A DNA stretch of 64,000 nt from Vreelandella sp042466685 (GTDB lineage: Bacteria; Pseudomonadota; Gammaproteobacteria; Pseudomonadales; Halomonadaceae), in assembly GCF_042466685.1 (NCBI RefSeq), contig NZ_CP170448.1, positions 1,860,001-1,924,000 of the forward strand, in the 5' to 3' direction. Each line of letters opens with the position of its first letter. Within the stretch, counting starts at the first letter, position 1. Under the pieces are notes generated by a model. That model worked only from the letters and a program-made list of their open reading frames with translations, was not told the DNA's origin and ran no database searches. Positions 8,547 through 16,658 of this stretch are shown one piece after another. A program made the position numbers and the translations under genes.

Positions 8547-9731
8547 ATGTCATCATTATCTGCGGGTAGGGCAACGTCAAAAACGCGCCCTGCATCGCCT
8601 ATAGAGCGCTATCGGGCTGACTTGGAGCGCGATGATTTTCAATACGATGCGGCCCAGGAGTTGGCGGTCAAGCATCTTCAGCGGCTTTATGATGAGCTTG
8701 TCGCGGCACCCACCACCGCCCCCAAAGCCCTGGTCGCCCATAAAGGTCTAAAGGCTAAAATGGCTGGGTTGATGGGCAAGAAGCTCTCATCATCTGACGA
8801 ACCTGTTCTGCCTAGCGTCAAGGGTCTCTACTTTTGGGGTGGGGTAGGGCGCGGTAAGACCTACTTGGTCGATACCTTCTATGAAGCCTTGCCCTTTCCA
8901 GACAAAATGCGCACCCATTTTCATCGTTTTATGCAGCGCGTTCATAATGAGCTGACCCACTATAAAGGCGAGAAGAATCCACTCACTCTCATCGCAGGTA
9001 AGTTTGCCACCGAGGCGCGGGTTATCTGCTTTGATGAGTTTTTTGTCAAAGACATTACCGATGCGATGATTCTTGCCAATTTGCTGGAGGCGCTGTTCGA
9101 GCGAGGGGTAGTGTTAGTGGCGACCTCTAATATTGTGCCTAATGATTTGTATAAAGATGGCCTTCAGCGGGCGCGTTTTTTACCCGCCATTGAGCTGGTA
9201 AATCGCCACTGTGAGGTGGTTAACGTCGACTCAGGGGTTGATTATCGGCTCCGGGCGTTAGAGCGGGCGGCGATCTTTTATTCACCGCTGGATGAGGCGG
9301 CTGAGAGTGAGTTAGCGCGTAGCTTTCGGGAAATTGCCGGCCACGAAGGGGAGTCAGACGCGTCGCTAGAGGTAAATCATCGCGTACTTAAAACGCGCCA
9401 GCTGCATGATGACGTTGCATGGTTTGAGTTTCTTGAGCTCTGTGATGGGCCGCGTAGTCAAAATGACTATATTGAGCTGGCCCGTGAGTTCCATACGGTG
9501 TTGGTTTCCAATGTAAAGCGTATGGGGGCCAGGCAGGATGACCAGGCGCGCCGCTTTATTAATATGGTGGACGAGTTTTATGATCGCGGCGTGAAGCTGC
9601 TAATGTCCGCAGAAGCGCCGATCGAAGAGCTTTATAGCAATGGAAAGCTAACGTTTGAGTTCCAGCGGACTCTCTCTCGCCTCCAGGAGATGCAGTCCAA
9701 GGAGTACCTGGCACTGGCGCACAAGCCTTGA
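8547..9731 (+). CDS. zapE: Cell division protein ZapE (AFG1-like ATPase)
   Basis: P-loop ATPase of the AFG1 family; E. coli ZapE associates with FtsZ and acts late in division, especially under stress or low oxygen. The product is 394 residues from ATG 8547, which has AGGAG at 8535-8539; the frame is open to 8451 but that part has no ribosome site and overlaps the promoter-like TATAAT. Walker A GGVGRGKT lies at about 98-105, Walker B VICFDEF at about 159-165. Directly upstream of rplM-rpsI, as in E. coli. Codon use looks like its neighbours. Confidence 0.92.
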   Translation: MSSLSAGRATSKTRPASPIERYRADLERDDFQYDAAQELAVKHLQRLYDELVAAPTTAPKALVAHKGLKAKMAGLMGKKLSSSDEPVLPSVKGLYFWGGVGRGKTYLVDTFYEALPFPDKMRTHFHRFMQRVHNELTHYKGEKNPLTLIAGKFATEARVICFDEFFVKDITDAMILANLLEALFERGVVLVATSNIVPNDLYKDGLQRARFLPAIELVNRHCEVVNVDSGVDYRLRALERAAIFYSPLDEAAESELARSFREIAGHEGESDASLEVNHRVLKTRQLHDDVAWFEFLELCDGPRSQNDYIELAREFHTVLVSNVKRMGARQDDQARRFINMVDEFYDRGVKLLMSAEAPIEELYSNGKLTFEFQRTLSRLQEMQSKEYLALAHKP

Positions 9732-9766
9732 GGGGTGTCGGCTCAGTAAAAAAGTCACGAAACGGC

Positions 9767-9795
9767 TTAACTTGTCAGCAGCCTTACTGTAGAAT
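9767..9795 (+). promoter_or_regulatory. Candidate sigma-70 promoter of rplM-rpsI
   Basis: TTAACT (9767-9772) and TAGAAT (9790-9795) are separated by 17 bases; four and five of six consensus positions match. Transcription would start near 9802 and give a leader of about 105 bases holding two hairpins before rplM. Confidence 0.45.
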
Positions 9796-9810
9796 GCCGC
9801 CTCGCTGCAT

Positions 9811-9879
9811 GTTGCTGGTGTAAGTCAGCAACCAAAAAGAATAGGGATGGTGCTTCGCCGTACAACGGTGTAAGTCACC
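9811..9879 (+). promoter_or_regulatory. Structured leader of rplM-rpsI with repeated GGTGTAAGTCA
   Basis: Two hairpins precede rplM. The first pairs GTTGCTG (9811-9817) with CAGCAAC (9826-9832) around loop GTGTAAGT. The second pairs GGTG (9867-9870) with CACC (9876-9879) around TAAGT. The 11-mer GGTGTAAGTCA occurs exactly at 9817-9827 and 9867-9877, so both loops show GTAAGT. In E. coli L13 represses its own operon through the mRNA leader; a similar role here is inferred. Confidence 0.5.
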
Positions 9880-9907
9880 CAATACATTTAATCTGGTGAT
9901 TTCATCC

Positions 9908-10336
9908 ATGAAGACGTTCAGTGCTAAGCCGCAGTCCGTCCAGCGCGACTGGTATGTAGTCGACGCTACGGACAAAACGCTCGGTCGTCTGGCAACCGAG
10001 ATTGCTCGCCGCCTACGTGGCAAGCATAAGCCCGAATTTACCCCTCACGTTGATACTGGCGACTACATCGTCGTGATCAACGCAGAGAAAGTCCACGTAA
10101 CCGGTAATAAGGCGAAGGCTAAAACCTACTACCGCCACACTGGTTACCCGGGCGGTCTGCGCTCTATGACATTCGACAAAATGCTTGATCATGCGCCCGA
10201 GCGTATCATTGAGTCTGCCGTTAAAGGCATGTTGCCGAAAGGTCCTTTGGGCCGTGCCATGTACACGAAATTGAAAGTGTACGCTGGCGACGAGCATCCG
10301 CATGCTGCCCAACAGCCGCTTGAACTGAACCTCTGA
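9908..10336 (+). CDS. rplM: 50S ribosomal protein L13
   Basis: Early-assembling protein of the large ribosomal subunit that binds 23S rRNA. 142 residues from ATG 9908 (MKTFSAKPQ), the same length as E. coli L13; an in-frame ATG at 9896 would add four residues and is not favoured. Family motifs include RDWYVVDATDKTLGRLA and the C-terminal AVKGMLPKGPLGRAMY. Cotranscribed with rpsI after 13 bases. Confidence 0.98.
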   Translation: MKTFSAKPQSVQRDWYVVDATDKTLGRLATEIARRLRGKHKPEFTPHVDTGDYIVVINAEKVHVTGNKAKAKTYYRHTGYPGGLRSMTFDKMLDHAPERIIESAVKGMLPKGPLGRAMYTKLKVYAGDEHPHAAQQPLELNL

Positions 10337-10349
10337 GGAAATCTTCGCC

Positions 10350-10739
10350 ATGACACAGCAGTATTACGGTACCGGGCGCCGCAAGACTTCCACCGCTCGC
10401 GTGTTTATGAAGCCGGGCTCTGGCAAAATTACAGTCAACGACAAAGATCTCGACCTCTATTTCGGTCGTGTTACCGGTCGTATGGTTGTTCGTCAGCCGC
10501 TTGAGTTGACTGAAACGTTGAACCAGTTTGACATCTTCGTGACTGTCGCTGGCGGCGGTGGCTCTTCTCAAGCTGGCGCTATTCGTCACGGCATTACCCG
10601 TGCCCTGATGAACTACAACGAAGACCTGCGTCCTTCGCTGCGTGCCGCTGGCTACGTAACGCGTGATGCGCGTCAAGTTGAACGTAAGAAAGTCGGTCTG
10701 CGCAAAGCACGTCGTCGTCCGCAGTTCTCCAAGCGTTAA
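10350..10739 (+). CDS. rpsI: 30S ribosomal protein S9
   Basis: Small-subunit protein whose basic C-terminal tail reaches toward the P-site tRNA. 129 residues; the diagnostic start YYGTGRRKTSTARVF and the invariant ending RRPQFSKR are both present. GAGGAAA precedes ATG 10350. Second gene of the rplM-rpsI operon, closed by a strong intrinsic terminator 21 bases after the stop. Confidence 0.98.
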   Translation: MTQQYYGTGRRKTSTARVFMKPGSGKITVNDKDLDLYFGRVTGRMVVRQPLELTETLNQFDIFVTVAGGGGSSQAGAIRHGITRALMNYNEDLRPSLRAAGYVTRDARQVERKKVGLRKARRRPQFSKR

Positions 10740-10760
10740 TTTCTACGCTATGCGGCAAAA

Positions 10761-10789
10761 CGCCCAGGTCTTCGACCTGGGCGTTTTTT
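10761..10789 (+). terminator. Intrinsic terminator of rplM-rpsI
   Basis: Perfect 10-bp stem CGCCCAGGTC (10761-10770) with GACCTGGGCG (10774-10783), three-base loop, then a run of T from 10784. Confidence 0.92.
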
Positions 10790-10845
10790 ATTGGAATATC
10801 AAAAAATTATATTGCTTGTACCACTATGGTCACGAGCGGTTGTTC

Positions 10846-10874
10846 TTGTGCACAGCGCTTTGTTTTTTTACCAT
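10846..10874 (+). promoter_or_regulatory. Candidate promoter of petABC
   Basis: TTGTGC (10846-10851) and TACCAT (10869-10874), 17-base spacer, in the AT-rich stretch between the rpsI terminator and petA. Consensus matches are modest (about three and four of six). TAATAT at 10885-10890 is an alternative -10. Confidence 0.3.
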
Positions 10875-10947
10875 AGAGCGTAATTAATATTCGTCGTCGC
10901 AAGACGCCTTTGCGGCGGAACGGGTAAGCTGATGGGAGAAACCTGAA

Positions 10948-11547
10948 ATGGCAGATAACGGCGTAAACAAAGGCCGACGCCGTTTCCTCGTAGGCGCCAC
11001 CTCCGTAGTGGGTGCGGTAGGTGCTGTCGGGGTTGCGGTACCCTTTGTGGCTTCTTGGCAGCCTAGTGCCAGGGCAAGAGCGGCGGGCGCTCCCGTTCAA
11101 GCAGACATATCCAAGCTTGAACCCGGAGAGCGGATGATCGTCGAGTGGCGAGGGCGTCCGATTTGGATCATCAATCGCACACCTGAAATGATTGAGCGCA
11201 CTGAGTCGCTCGGTGAGGGGGTGCTCGCTGATCCAGAGTCAGCCGTGCCACAGCAGCCTGCTTATATTGAAGGGCATATGCGCTCAATCAAACCTGAGAT
11301 TGGGGTGTTGATCGGCATCTGTACGCATTTGGGCTGTTCGCCGCTCTTTCGTCCGGAGCCCGATGCTGAGGGTGTCGGCGTTGATAACTGGCCGGGTGGC
11401 TTCTTCTGTCCTTGCCATGGTTCTCGCTTTGACTTGGCTGGTCGCGTGTTCAGCAACGTTCCCGCCCCAACCAACCTTGAGGTGCCACCCTACCGCTTTG
11501 AAAATGACGATATCATTGTCATCGGCGAAGATGAGGAGACTGCCTAA
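10948..11547 (+). CDS. petA: Rieske iron-sulfur subunit of cytochrome bc1
   Basis: High-potential [2Fe-2S] protein of respiratory complex III; takes the first electron from quinol at the Qo site and passes it to cytochrome c1. 199 residues. The N-terminus carries RRR-FLV, a Tat-like signal anchor, followed by a membrane helix (about 12-35). Cluster ligands are Cys125 and His127 (CTHLGC) and Cys154 and His157 (CPCHGSRF); Cys130 and Cys156 form the family disulfide. GGGAGA precedes ATG 10948. First gene of petABC; the stop overlaps the petB start (TAATG). Confidence 0.97.
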   Translation: MADNGVNKGRRRFLVGATSVVGAVGAVGVAVPFVASWQPSARARAAGAPVQADISKLEPGERMIVEWRGRPIWIINRTPEMIERTESLGEGVLADPESAVPQQPAYIEGHMRSIKPEIGVLIGICTHLGCSPLFRPEPDAEGVGVDNWPGGFFCPCHGSRFDLAGRVFSNVPAPTNLEVPPYRFENDDIIVIGEDEETA

Positions 11548-12806
11548 TGGGTAATCCGAATAAAGCCAAGGCGGAAAAGGGCATCATGCGGTGGGTGGAT
11601 GATCGTTTTCCTGCTACTCAGATGTGGCAAGAGCATCTCTCCAAGTATTACGCGCCGAAAAACTTCAACTTTTGGTACTTCTTTGGCTCGCTAGCACTAC
11701 TGGCACTGGTTAACCAAATCCTGACCGGGGTTTGGCTGACCATGAGCTTTAACCCCTCCGCGGAAGGTGCGTTCGATTCCGTCGAATACATAATGCGCGA
11801 TGTGGAGTGGGGGTGGTTGATTCGCTATATGCACACCACCGGCGCCTCCGCGTTCTTCCTCGTCGTCTATCTGCATATGTTCCGTGGCCTCTTGTACGGT
11901 TCTTACAAAGCGCCCCGTGAGTTGGTGTGGGTCTTTGGTATGACGATTTACCTAGTGCTAATGGCGGAAGCCTTTATGGGTTACCTGCTGCCGTGGGGGC
12001 AAATGTCCTACTGGGGTGCGCAGGTGATCATCTCGCTGTTTTCGGCTATCCCGGCGATCGGCCCCGACCTGGCGCAGTGGGTACGAGGCGATTTCCTGAT
12101 TTCAGGCATTACCCTCAACCGGTTCTTTGCCCTGCATGTGGTTGCACTGCCAATCGTCATTCTGGCGCTCGTTGTGCTGCACATTATTGCCCTGCATGAA
12201 GTGGGTTCAAACAACCCAGATGGCATTGATATCAAGCAGAAGAAAGATGAGGCCGGTGTGCCGCTGGATGGAATTCCGTTCCATCCCTACTACACGGTAA
12301 AAGACCTTGTGGGTGTGGCTGTGTTCCTGTTTGTGTTCTGTGTGGTGGTGTTCTACTTCCCAGAGGGCGGCGGCTACTTTATTGAGCGGCCTAACTTTGA
12401 TCCTGCGAACCCGCTTCAGACGCCTGATCACATTGCGCCGGTTTGGTACATGACGCCTTTCTACGCCATCCTCCGCGCGATAACCTTCTCGGTATTTGGC
12501 TTAGACGCTAAGTTCCTGGGCGTTATATTTATGGGTGCGGCGATCGCGATCCTGTTTGTTCTGCCCTGGCTGGATCGTAGCCCCGTGCGCTCTATGCGCT
12601 ACAAAGGCTGGATGTCGAAAGTCATGCTGACGCTGTTTGCTATCAGCTTTGTCATCCTTGGGGTTTTGGGTGTGTTGCCATCGACAGAGGGCAGGACGCT
12701 GCTAGCTCAGGCGTGCACCGTGATTTACTTCGCCTTCTTTGTCTTGATGCCGTTCTACACCAAGCTGGAGAAGACTAAACCCGTTCCGGAAAGGGTGACT
12801 GGCTAA
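11547..12806 (+). CDS. petB: Cytochrome b subunit of cytochrome bc1
   Basis: Membrane core of complex III with two b hemes and the Qo and Qi quinone sites. 419 residues, about eight hydrophobic helices. Heme ligands are His96/His110 and His197/His212: the second pair is 15 apart rather than 14. The Qo motif, PEWY in mitochondria and alphaproteobacteria, is PVWY at residues 298-301 here. Start and stop overlap petA and petC by one base each (TAATG), indicating tight translational coupling. Confidence 0.97.
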   Translation: MGNPNKAKAEKGIMRWVDDRFPATQMWQEHLSKYYAPKNFNFWYFFGSLALLALVNQILTGVWLTMSFNPSAEGAFDSVEYIMRDVEWGWLIRYMHTTGASAFFLVVYLHMFRGLLYGSYKAPRELVWVFGMTIYLVLMAEAFMGYLLPWGQMSYWGAQVIISLFSAIPAIGPDLAQWVRGDFLISGITLNRFFALHVVALPIVILALVVLHIIALHEVGSNNPDGIDIKQKKDEAGVPLDGIPFHPYYTVKDLVGVAVFLFVFCVVVFYFPEGGGYFIERPNFDPANPLQTPDHIAPVWYMTPFYAILRAITFSVFGLDAKFLGVIFMGAAIAILFVLPWLDRSPVRSMRYKGWMSKVMLTLFAISFVILGVLGVLPSTEGRTLLAQACTVIYFAFFVLMPFYTKLEKTKPVPERVTG

Positions 12807-13573
12807 TGAAAAAGTATCTATTTGGACTCCTTTTCGCCTTAGTGCCAGTAACCGCGATGGCTGCAGGAGGCGCCAGTGTGCCTCACTCGATGGATCCTGA
12901 TCTGCACGATCAAGCCTCGCTGCAAAATGGCATGAAGCTCTATGTTAACTACTGCATGGGTTGCCACTCGCTTCAATACCAGCGTTTTGCTCGTGCGGCT
13001 GACGACTTGGGAATGCCTCAGGATCTGGTTGAAGAGAATCTGATCTTCTCGCCTGAGTTGGCCTATAACGATCAGATGCACAATGCCATGAACAGTGGCG
13101 ACGCGGAGAGTTGGTTCGGTGCGCCGCCGCCCGACCTATCGCTTAAAACACGTGTGCGTGGAACCGACTGGATCTACTCTTACCTGCTTGGTTTCTACAA
13201 AGATCCTAGTCGTCCCACGGGCGTCAATAATACCGTGTTTGACTTGGTGGCGATGCCTAACGTGTTGGAGCCGCTGCAGGGCGTGCAGGAGCTGGTGTGT
13301 GCTGAAACGGATCACCCGGTTGCAGGCCAAGAGCCCGACGCGTTGTCGGGCAAGTACCAGTCTTGTGATGTGCTGCAAGTGACCGAGCCGGGTGCGCTCG
13401 AGCCTGCTGAGTTTGAGGAAGCGATGTATGATCTTACTAACTTCCTGGCTTATGTAGGTGAGCCCTCCAAGCTTCAGGCCCAGGCGCTGGCGCCTAAAGT
13501 GCTGATCTTTATCTTTATTTTTGGTGTGATAGCTTACCTGCTCAAGCGTGAGTACTGGCGAGACATCCACTAA
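12806..13573 (+). CDS. petC: Cytochrome c1 subunit of cytochrome bc1
   Basis: Membrane-anchored c-type cytochrome that receives electrons from the Rieske protein and passes them to soluble cytochrome c. 255 residues: Sec signal peptide (about 1-20, cleavage near AMA-AG), heme motif CMGCH at residues 50-54, likely axial Met150 in VAMPNVL, and a C-terminal membrane helix (about 231-246) ending in a basic tail. Last gene of petABC, followed by a clear terminator. Confidence 0.96.
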   Translation: MKKYLFGLLFALVPVTAMAAGGASVPHSMDPDLHDQASLQNGMKLYVNYCMGCHSLQYQRFARAADDLGMPQDLVEENLIFSPELAYNDQMHNAMNSGDAESWFGAPPPDLSLKTRVRGTDWIYSYLLGFYKDPSRPTGVNNTVFDLVAMPNVLEPLQGVQELVCAETDHPVAGQEPDALSGKYQSCDVLQVTEPGALEPAEFEEAMYDLTNFLAYVGEPSKLQAQALAPKVLIFIFIFGVIAYLLKREYWRDIH

Positions 13574-13597
13574 TTAGTAGTAGCTGATGGTCAGTGG

Positions 13598-13626
13598 GGC
13601 GCACGGCGTAAGCCGTGCGCCTTTTG
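13598..13626 (+). terminator. Intrinsic terminator of petABC
   Basis: Ten-bp stem GGCGCACGGC (13598-13607) with GCCGTGCGCC (13612-13621), GTAA loop, then TTTTGCTT. Confidence 0.85.
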
Positions 13627-13683
13627 CTTGTCAGCATGGCAATAAAGCAAAGCAGGCTAGCTTCCCCTAAGGTAGCGCTGGCG

Positions 13684-13692
13684 TGTTATTAT
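13684..13692 (+). promoter_or_regulatory. Candidate extended -10 promoter of sspA
   Basis: TGTTATTAT at 13684-13692 matches an extended -10 (TGn plus TATTAT) 31 bases upstream of sspA. No good -35 is visible. Confidence 0.4.
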
Positions 13693-13722
13693 CCAAGATT
13701 GTTTTGATGTGAGGATGCTTTC

Positions 13723-14349
13723 ATGGGTGTTGTGGCCAAGCGGTCGTCGATGATCTTTTACTCAGGTAGTGATGATCATTTCAGTCATCGTGTGCGCATT
13801 GTGTTGGCCGAGAAGGGGGTTGCCGTCGATATCGTCGATGTGCTCGATGAAAAACCACCGGAAGAGCTGGCAGACCTCAACCCGTACAACAGTGTGCCGA
13901 CACTGTTAGATCGTGACCTGGTGCTGTATGAATCAAAGGTTATGATGGAGTACTTGGATGAGCGTTTCCCGCATCCTCCGCTGTTGCCTGTTTATCCAGT
14001 GGCGCGCGCGCAAAGCCGCCTATGGATGCACCGCATTGAGCGCGAGTGGTGCCCAATGGTTGATTTAATCCGCAGCGGTGGAAAGAAAGAAGCGGATAGA
14101 GCGCGTAAAGAGCTGCGTGAAAGCTTGATTGGCATATCGCCGATTTTTGAAGATATGCCTTATTTCATGAGCGAAGAGTTTACGCTGGTGGATTGCTGTT
14201 TGGCTCCTGTCTTGTGGCGTTTGCCGGATCTCAATATCGAGTTGCCTGAAAAGCAGGTTAAGCCGCTGCTGTCCTACATGTCACGAGTATTCGAGCGTGA
14301 AGCGTTTAAGGCATCTTTGAGTGAGCGTGAAAAAGAGATGCGCGCTTGA
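13723..14349 (+). CDS. sspA: Stringent starvation protein A
   Basis: Glutathione-S-transferase-fold protein that binds RNA polymerase and supports stress and stationary-phase transcription. 208 residues: thioredoxin-like N-terminal domain (about 10-85, with FYSGSDDHFSHRVRIVLAEK and the cis-Pro motif NSVPTL) and a helical C-terminal domain. The GST catalytic residue is not evident, in line with a regulatory role. GAGG lies 10 bases before ATG 13723. Followed by sspB, the usual partner, 66 bases on. Confidence 0.94.
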   Translation: MGVVAKRSSMIFYSGSDDHFSHRVRIVLAEKGVAVDIVDVLDEKPPEELADLNPYNSVPTLLDRDLVLYESKVMMEYLDERFPHPPLLPVYPVARAQSRLWMHRIEREWCPMVDLIRSGGKKEADRARKELRESLIGISPIFEDMPYFMSEEFTLVDCCLAPVLWRLPDLNIELPEKQVKPLLSYMSRVFEREAFKASLSEREKEMRA

Positions 14350-14415
14350 ATTCATTTGGCTCCTGTGTGCTTGGTAAGGGCAGGGAGCCTTTCTTGTAAG
14401 GAGGAGGGAGTCTAG

Positions 14416-14922
14416 ATGAAATCGAGTCGCCCCTATCTCGCCCGAGCACTCTATGAGTGGTTGTTGGATAATGAGCTAACGCCTTATCTGGTGGTTGACG
14501 CTACCTTGCCTGGCGTGGAGGTGCCCCGTCAGTTTGTTCAAAACGGTCAGATCGTTTTGAACGTGGCACCGACCGCCGTGCGTGATCTTTTTATGGAGAA
14601 TCAGGCGATAGGCTTTAATGCACGCTTTGGCGGGCAGCCTATGCAGGTGATGATACCGACCGAGGCGTTAATCGCTATCTATGCTCGAGAGAATGGTGCT
14701 GGTATGGTCTTTGGCCATGAGCCTGAATTGGGCGAAGGTGCCGAATCCTTTGGCGATATTGAGGAGGAGGAGAAACCCTCTACCAAGCCTGAGCTGTCGG
14801 TGACTGAGCCGGTTGCTGAAAATCCTGGTAGCGATTCTAACGCTTCAAGCGAAGACGCTGATAAAGAGGCGCAAGCAAAGAGCAAGGCGAAGAAAAAGCC
14901 GACCCTGCGGGTTGTTAAATAG
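14416..14922 (+). CDS. sspB: ClpXP protease specificity-enhancing factor SspB
   Basis: Adaptor that binds ssrA-tagged and some other proteins and delivers them to ClpXP. 168 residues: folded substrate-binding domain (about 1-110, YLARALYEWLLDNELTPYLV at the start), then a flexible acidic Ser/Glu/Lys-rich linker and a C-terminal ClpX-docking tail ending TLRVVK, the XB motif. GGAGGGAG precedes ATG 14416. Confidence 0.95.
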   Translation: MKSSRPYLARALYEWLLDNELTPYLVVDATLPGVEVPRQFVQNGQIVLNVAPTAVRDLFMENQAIGFNARFGGQPMQVMIPTEALIAIYARENGAGMVFGHEPELGEGAESFGDIEEEEKPSTKPELSVTEPVAENPGSDSNASSEDADKEAQAKSKAKKKPTLRVVK

Positions 14923-14935
14923 CCTAGGGTCACGC

Positions 14936-14976
14936 CCACAAAAAAGCCTCGCTTAATAAGCGAGGCTTTTTTGTGG
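14936..14976. terminator. Bidirectional intrinsic terminator between sspB and dolP
   Basis: A perfect 19-bp inverted repeat (14936-14954 with 14958-14976) around an AAT loop. The GC core GCCTCGCTT is flanked by A6 and T6, so it can end transcription from both convergent operons. Confidence 0.93.
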
Positions 14977-14998
14977 CTACCAGAGGTCGCTGGTGTGG

Positions 14999-15571
14999 TT
15001 AGTCGAGGTAATCAAATACCTTTACGATCCGCTGAACGCCGCCAACTGAGGAGGCTGCGTTGACAATGCGGTCAGCCTCTTCACGGCTAACACGGCCCAT
15101 CAGGTAAACGCTGGCATTTTCAGTGGTGACCTTTATTTTTGAAGAGTCGATGCGGTCATTAGTTGCCAAATGGCTAACGACATTAGTGGTTAGCCACGTA
15201 TCGGCCAGACGTTGGCTTGCTGGTAGGTTGGCGGCAATGGTTAACTCGTTATGAACCCGGTTAACGCCGCGTAGGTTGCTGGTCACGTCTTCCGCCATGT
15301 CGCGAAGCTCTTCGCTAGGCACTTGTCCCACCAGTAGTACAACGCCGTTATAGCTATGGGCGCGTATGCGTGCGTCTGCCAGGCGTGCATCCGCGCGCTC
15401 CAGGGCTCGTCCTACTTCACGCTCTATGGTCGTGTCGACGGCTTCCACATCGTCACTGCGCTGGGCGTAGTTGGACTGATTGGAGGCTGAATTATTGGCG
15501 CAGCCAGTCATGAAGAGCGCTGCACAAAGCATAGCTACCATTAGGCCGCGGGAGGAAGGACGTTGGGTCAT
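14999..15571 (-). CDS. dolP: BON-domain outer-membrane lipoprotein DolP
   Basis: Two-BON-domain lipoprotein (formerly YraP) that supports outer-membrane integrity; the E. coli protein binds anionic lipids and localises to division sites. 190 residues: lipoprotein signal with lipobox FMTGC (Cys24), first BON domain about 46-113, second about 120-188. Last gene of the minus-strand operon lpoA-yraN-diaA-dolP, 64 bases after diaA, the same order as in E. coli. Confidence 0.92.
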   Translation of the reverse strand: MTQRPSSRGLMVAMLCAALFMTGCANNSASNQSNYAQRSDDVEAVDTTIEREVGRALERADARLADARIRAHSYNGVVLLVGQVPSEELRDMAEDVTSNLRGVNRVHNELTIAANLPASQRLADTWLTTNVVSHLATNDRIDSSKIKVTTENASVYLMGRVSREEADRIVNAASSVGGVQRIVKVFDYLD

Positions 15572-15635
15572 CGGTATGACTCCTTGAGGCTAGCAGTTAA
15601 AAACATCGTGGTTGTGGGGACGCAGTAAAAAACGA

Positions 15636-16226
15636 CTAAGCGCTGCCAAATAGCTGTTCATCGATAAGATCGCATAAACAGTGAATCACCAGTAGGTGAA
15701 CCTCCTGAATACGCGCCGTCGATGTTGCCGGGACGCGAATCTCGCAGTCATCCTGGCCTAAAAGCGACGCCATATCGCCACCGTCGCGGCCGGTGAGGGC
15801 GACCACTGTCATGTCGCGATCATGGGCAGCTTGAATGGCTTGGACGATATTGCCCGAATTACCGCTGGTGGAGATGGCTAACAGTACATCACCTGGCTGT
15901 CCTAAGGCGCGAATTTGCTTTGAAAATACCTCATTATAGCTATAGTCATTGGCAATTGAGGTCAGCGTAGAGGTATCGGTAGTCAGTGCCAGTGCGGGTA
16001 GGCTGGGGCGTTCACGCTCAAAGCGATTGAGTAACTCCGAAGAGAAGTGCTGGCTATCGCCAGCGCTGCCACCGTTGCCGCAACTAAGAATTTTCCCTTC
16101 GCTAACAAGGCACTGCACCATCATTTGGCTGGCTACTTCAATAAACGGCGGGAGTACTTCGCTGGCATATGTCTTGGTGTCGATGCTGGCGTTGAAGTGG
16201 CCGAGTATCCGAGATTGAAAGTCCAT
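15636..16226 (-). CDS. diaA: DiaA/GmhA-family SIS-domain protein
   Basis: SIS-fold protein. E. coli DiaA binds DnaA and promotes timely replication initiation; the close relative GmhA is sedoheptulose-7-phosphate isomerase. 196 residues from ATG 16226, which has AGGAAG in front and matches the length of E. coli DiaA. Motifs: SCGNGGSAGDSQHFSSELL (about 48-66) and AISTSGNSGNIVQA. Synteny with lpoA, yraN and dolP favours DiaA, but sequence alone does not exclude isomerase activity. Confidence 0.85.
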   Translation of the reverse strand: MDFQSRILGHFNASIDTKTYASEVLPPFIEVASQMMVQCLVSEGKILSCGNGGSAGDSQHFSSELLNRFERERPSLPALALTTDTSTLTSIANDYSYNEVFSKQIRALGQPGDVLLAISTSGNSGNIVQAIQAAHDRDMTVVALTGRDGGDMASLLGQDDCEIRVPATSTARIQEVHLLVIHCLCDLIDEQLFGSA

Positions 16227-16286
16227 CAGGGCTTCCTGGTTAAATTTGAGTGTTAAAAACCGTTTTAAAAAAAGCTTCAAAAACAG

Positions 16287-16658
16287 TTAAAAGGCATCGA
16301 AGGCGGCTTTCACCCAATCAAATTCGAGGTTGGGCGGCTTGCCCGTTATCGCCAGGATATCAAAGCGGCAGGGCGATGAAAGCCCGCCGCGGGCGATATA
16401 TAGCCGTGCCGCACGTACGAGGCGCTGCTGCTTCTGGTAAGTGACGGTTTCCAGCGGGTGCCCGTAGCGCGTTGTAGTGCGATGTTTAACTTCAACAAAC
16501 ACGAGAATATCGCCGTCTCGCATGACCAAGTCAAGCTCACCCCCTTTCACGTAGTGGTTCTGCGTAACGAGGGTGAGTCCCTGTTGGCGCAGCCATTGAG
16601 CGGCAATTTGCTCAATGGCTGCGCCGCGGGCACGGGCAGTGTGGGCGTTAGTCGTCAC
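16287..16658 (-). CDS. yraN: YraN family protein (UPF0102)
   Basis: Small protein with an endonuclease-like fold and no established role. 123 residues; the family's core GGELDLVMRDGDILVFVEVK (about 39-58) has the acidic and Lys residues of PD-(D/E)xK nucleases. Starts with GTG at 16658 and overlaps the end of lpoA by 11 bases, so it is probably translationally coupled. The 60-base gap to diaA is A/T rich. Confidence 0.9.
   Translation of the reverse strand: MTTNAHTARARGAAIEQIAAQWLRQQGLTLVTQNHYVKGGELDLVMRDGDILVFVEVKHRTTTRYGHPLETVTYQKQQRLVRAARLYIARGGLSSPCRFDILAITGKPPNLEFDWVKAAFDAF

Noticed and set aside
9772..9795. TTGTCA as -35 of the rplM promoter
   Set aside because: Only 12 bases from TAGAAT; TTAACT at 9767 has the correct 17-base spacing.
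10663..10887. A 74-codon frame across the rpsI end and terminator
   Set aside because: Runs through the rpsI stop region and the intrinsic terminator; no protein-like features.
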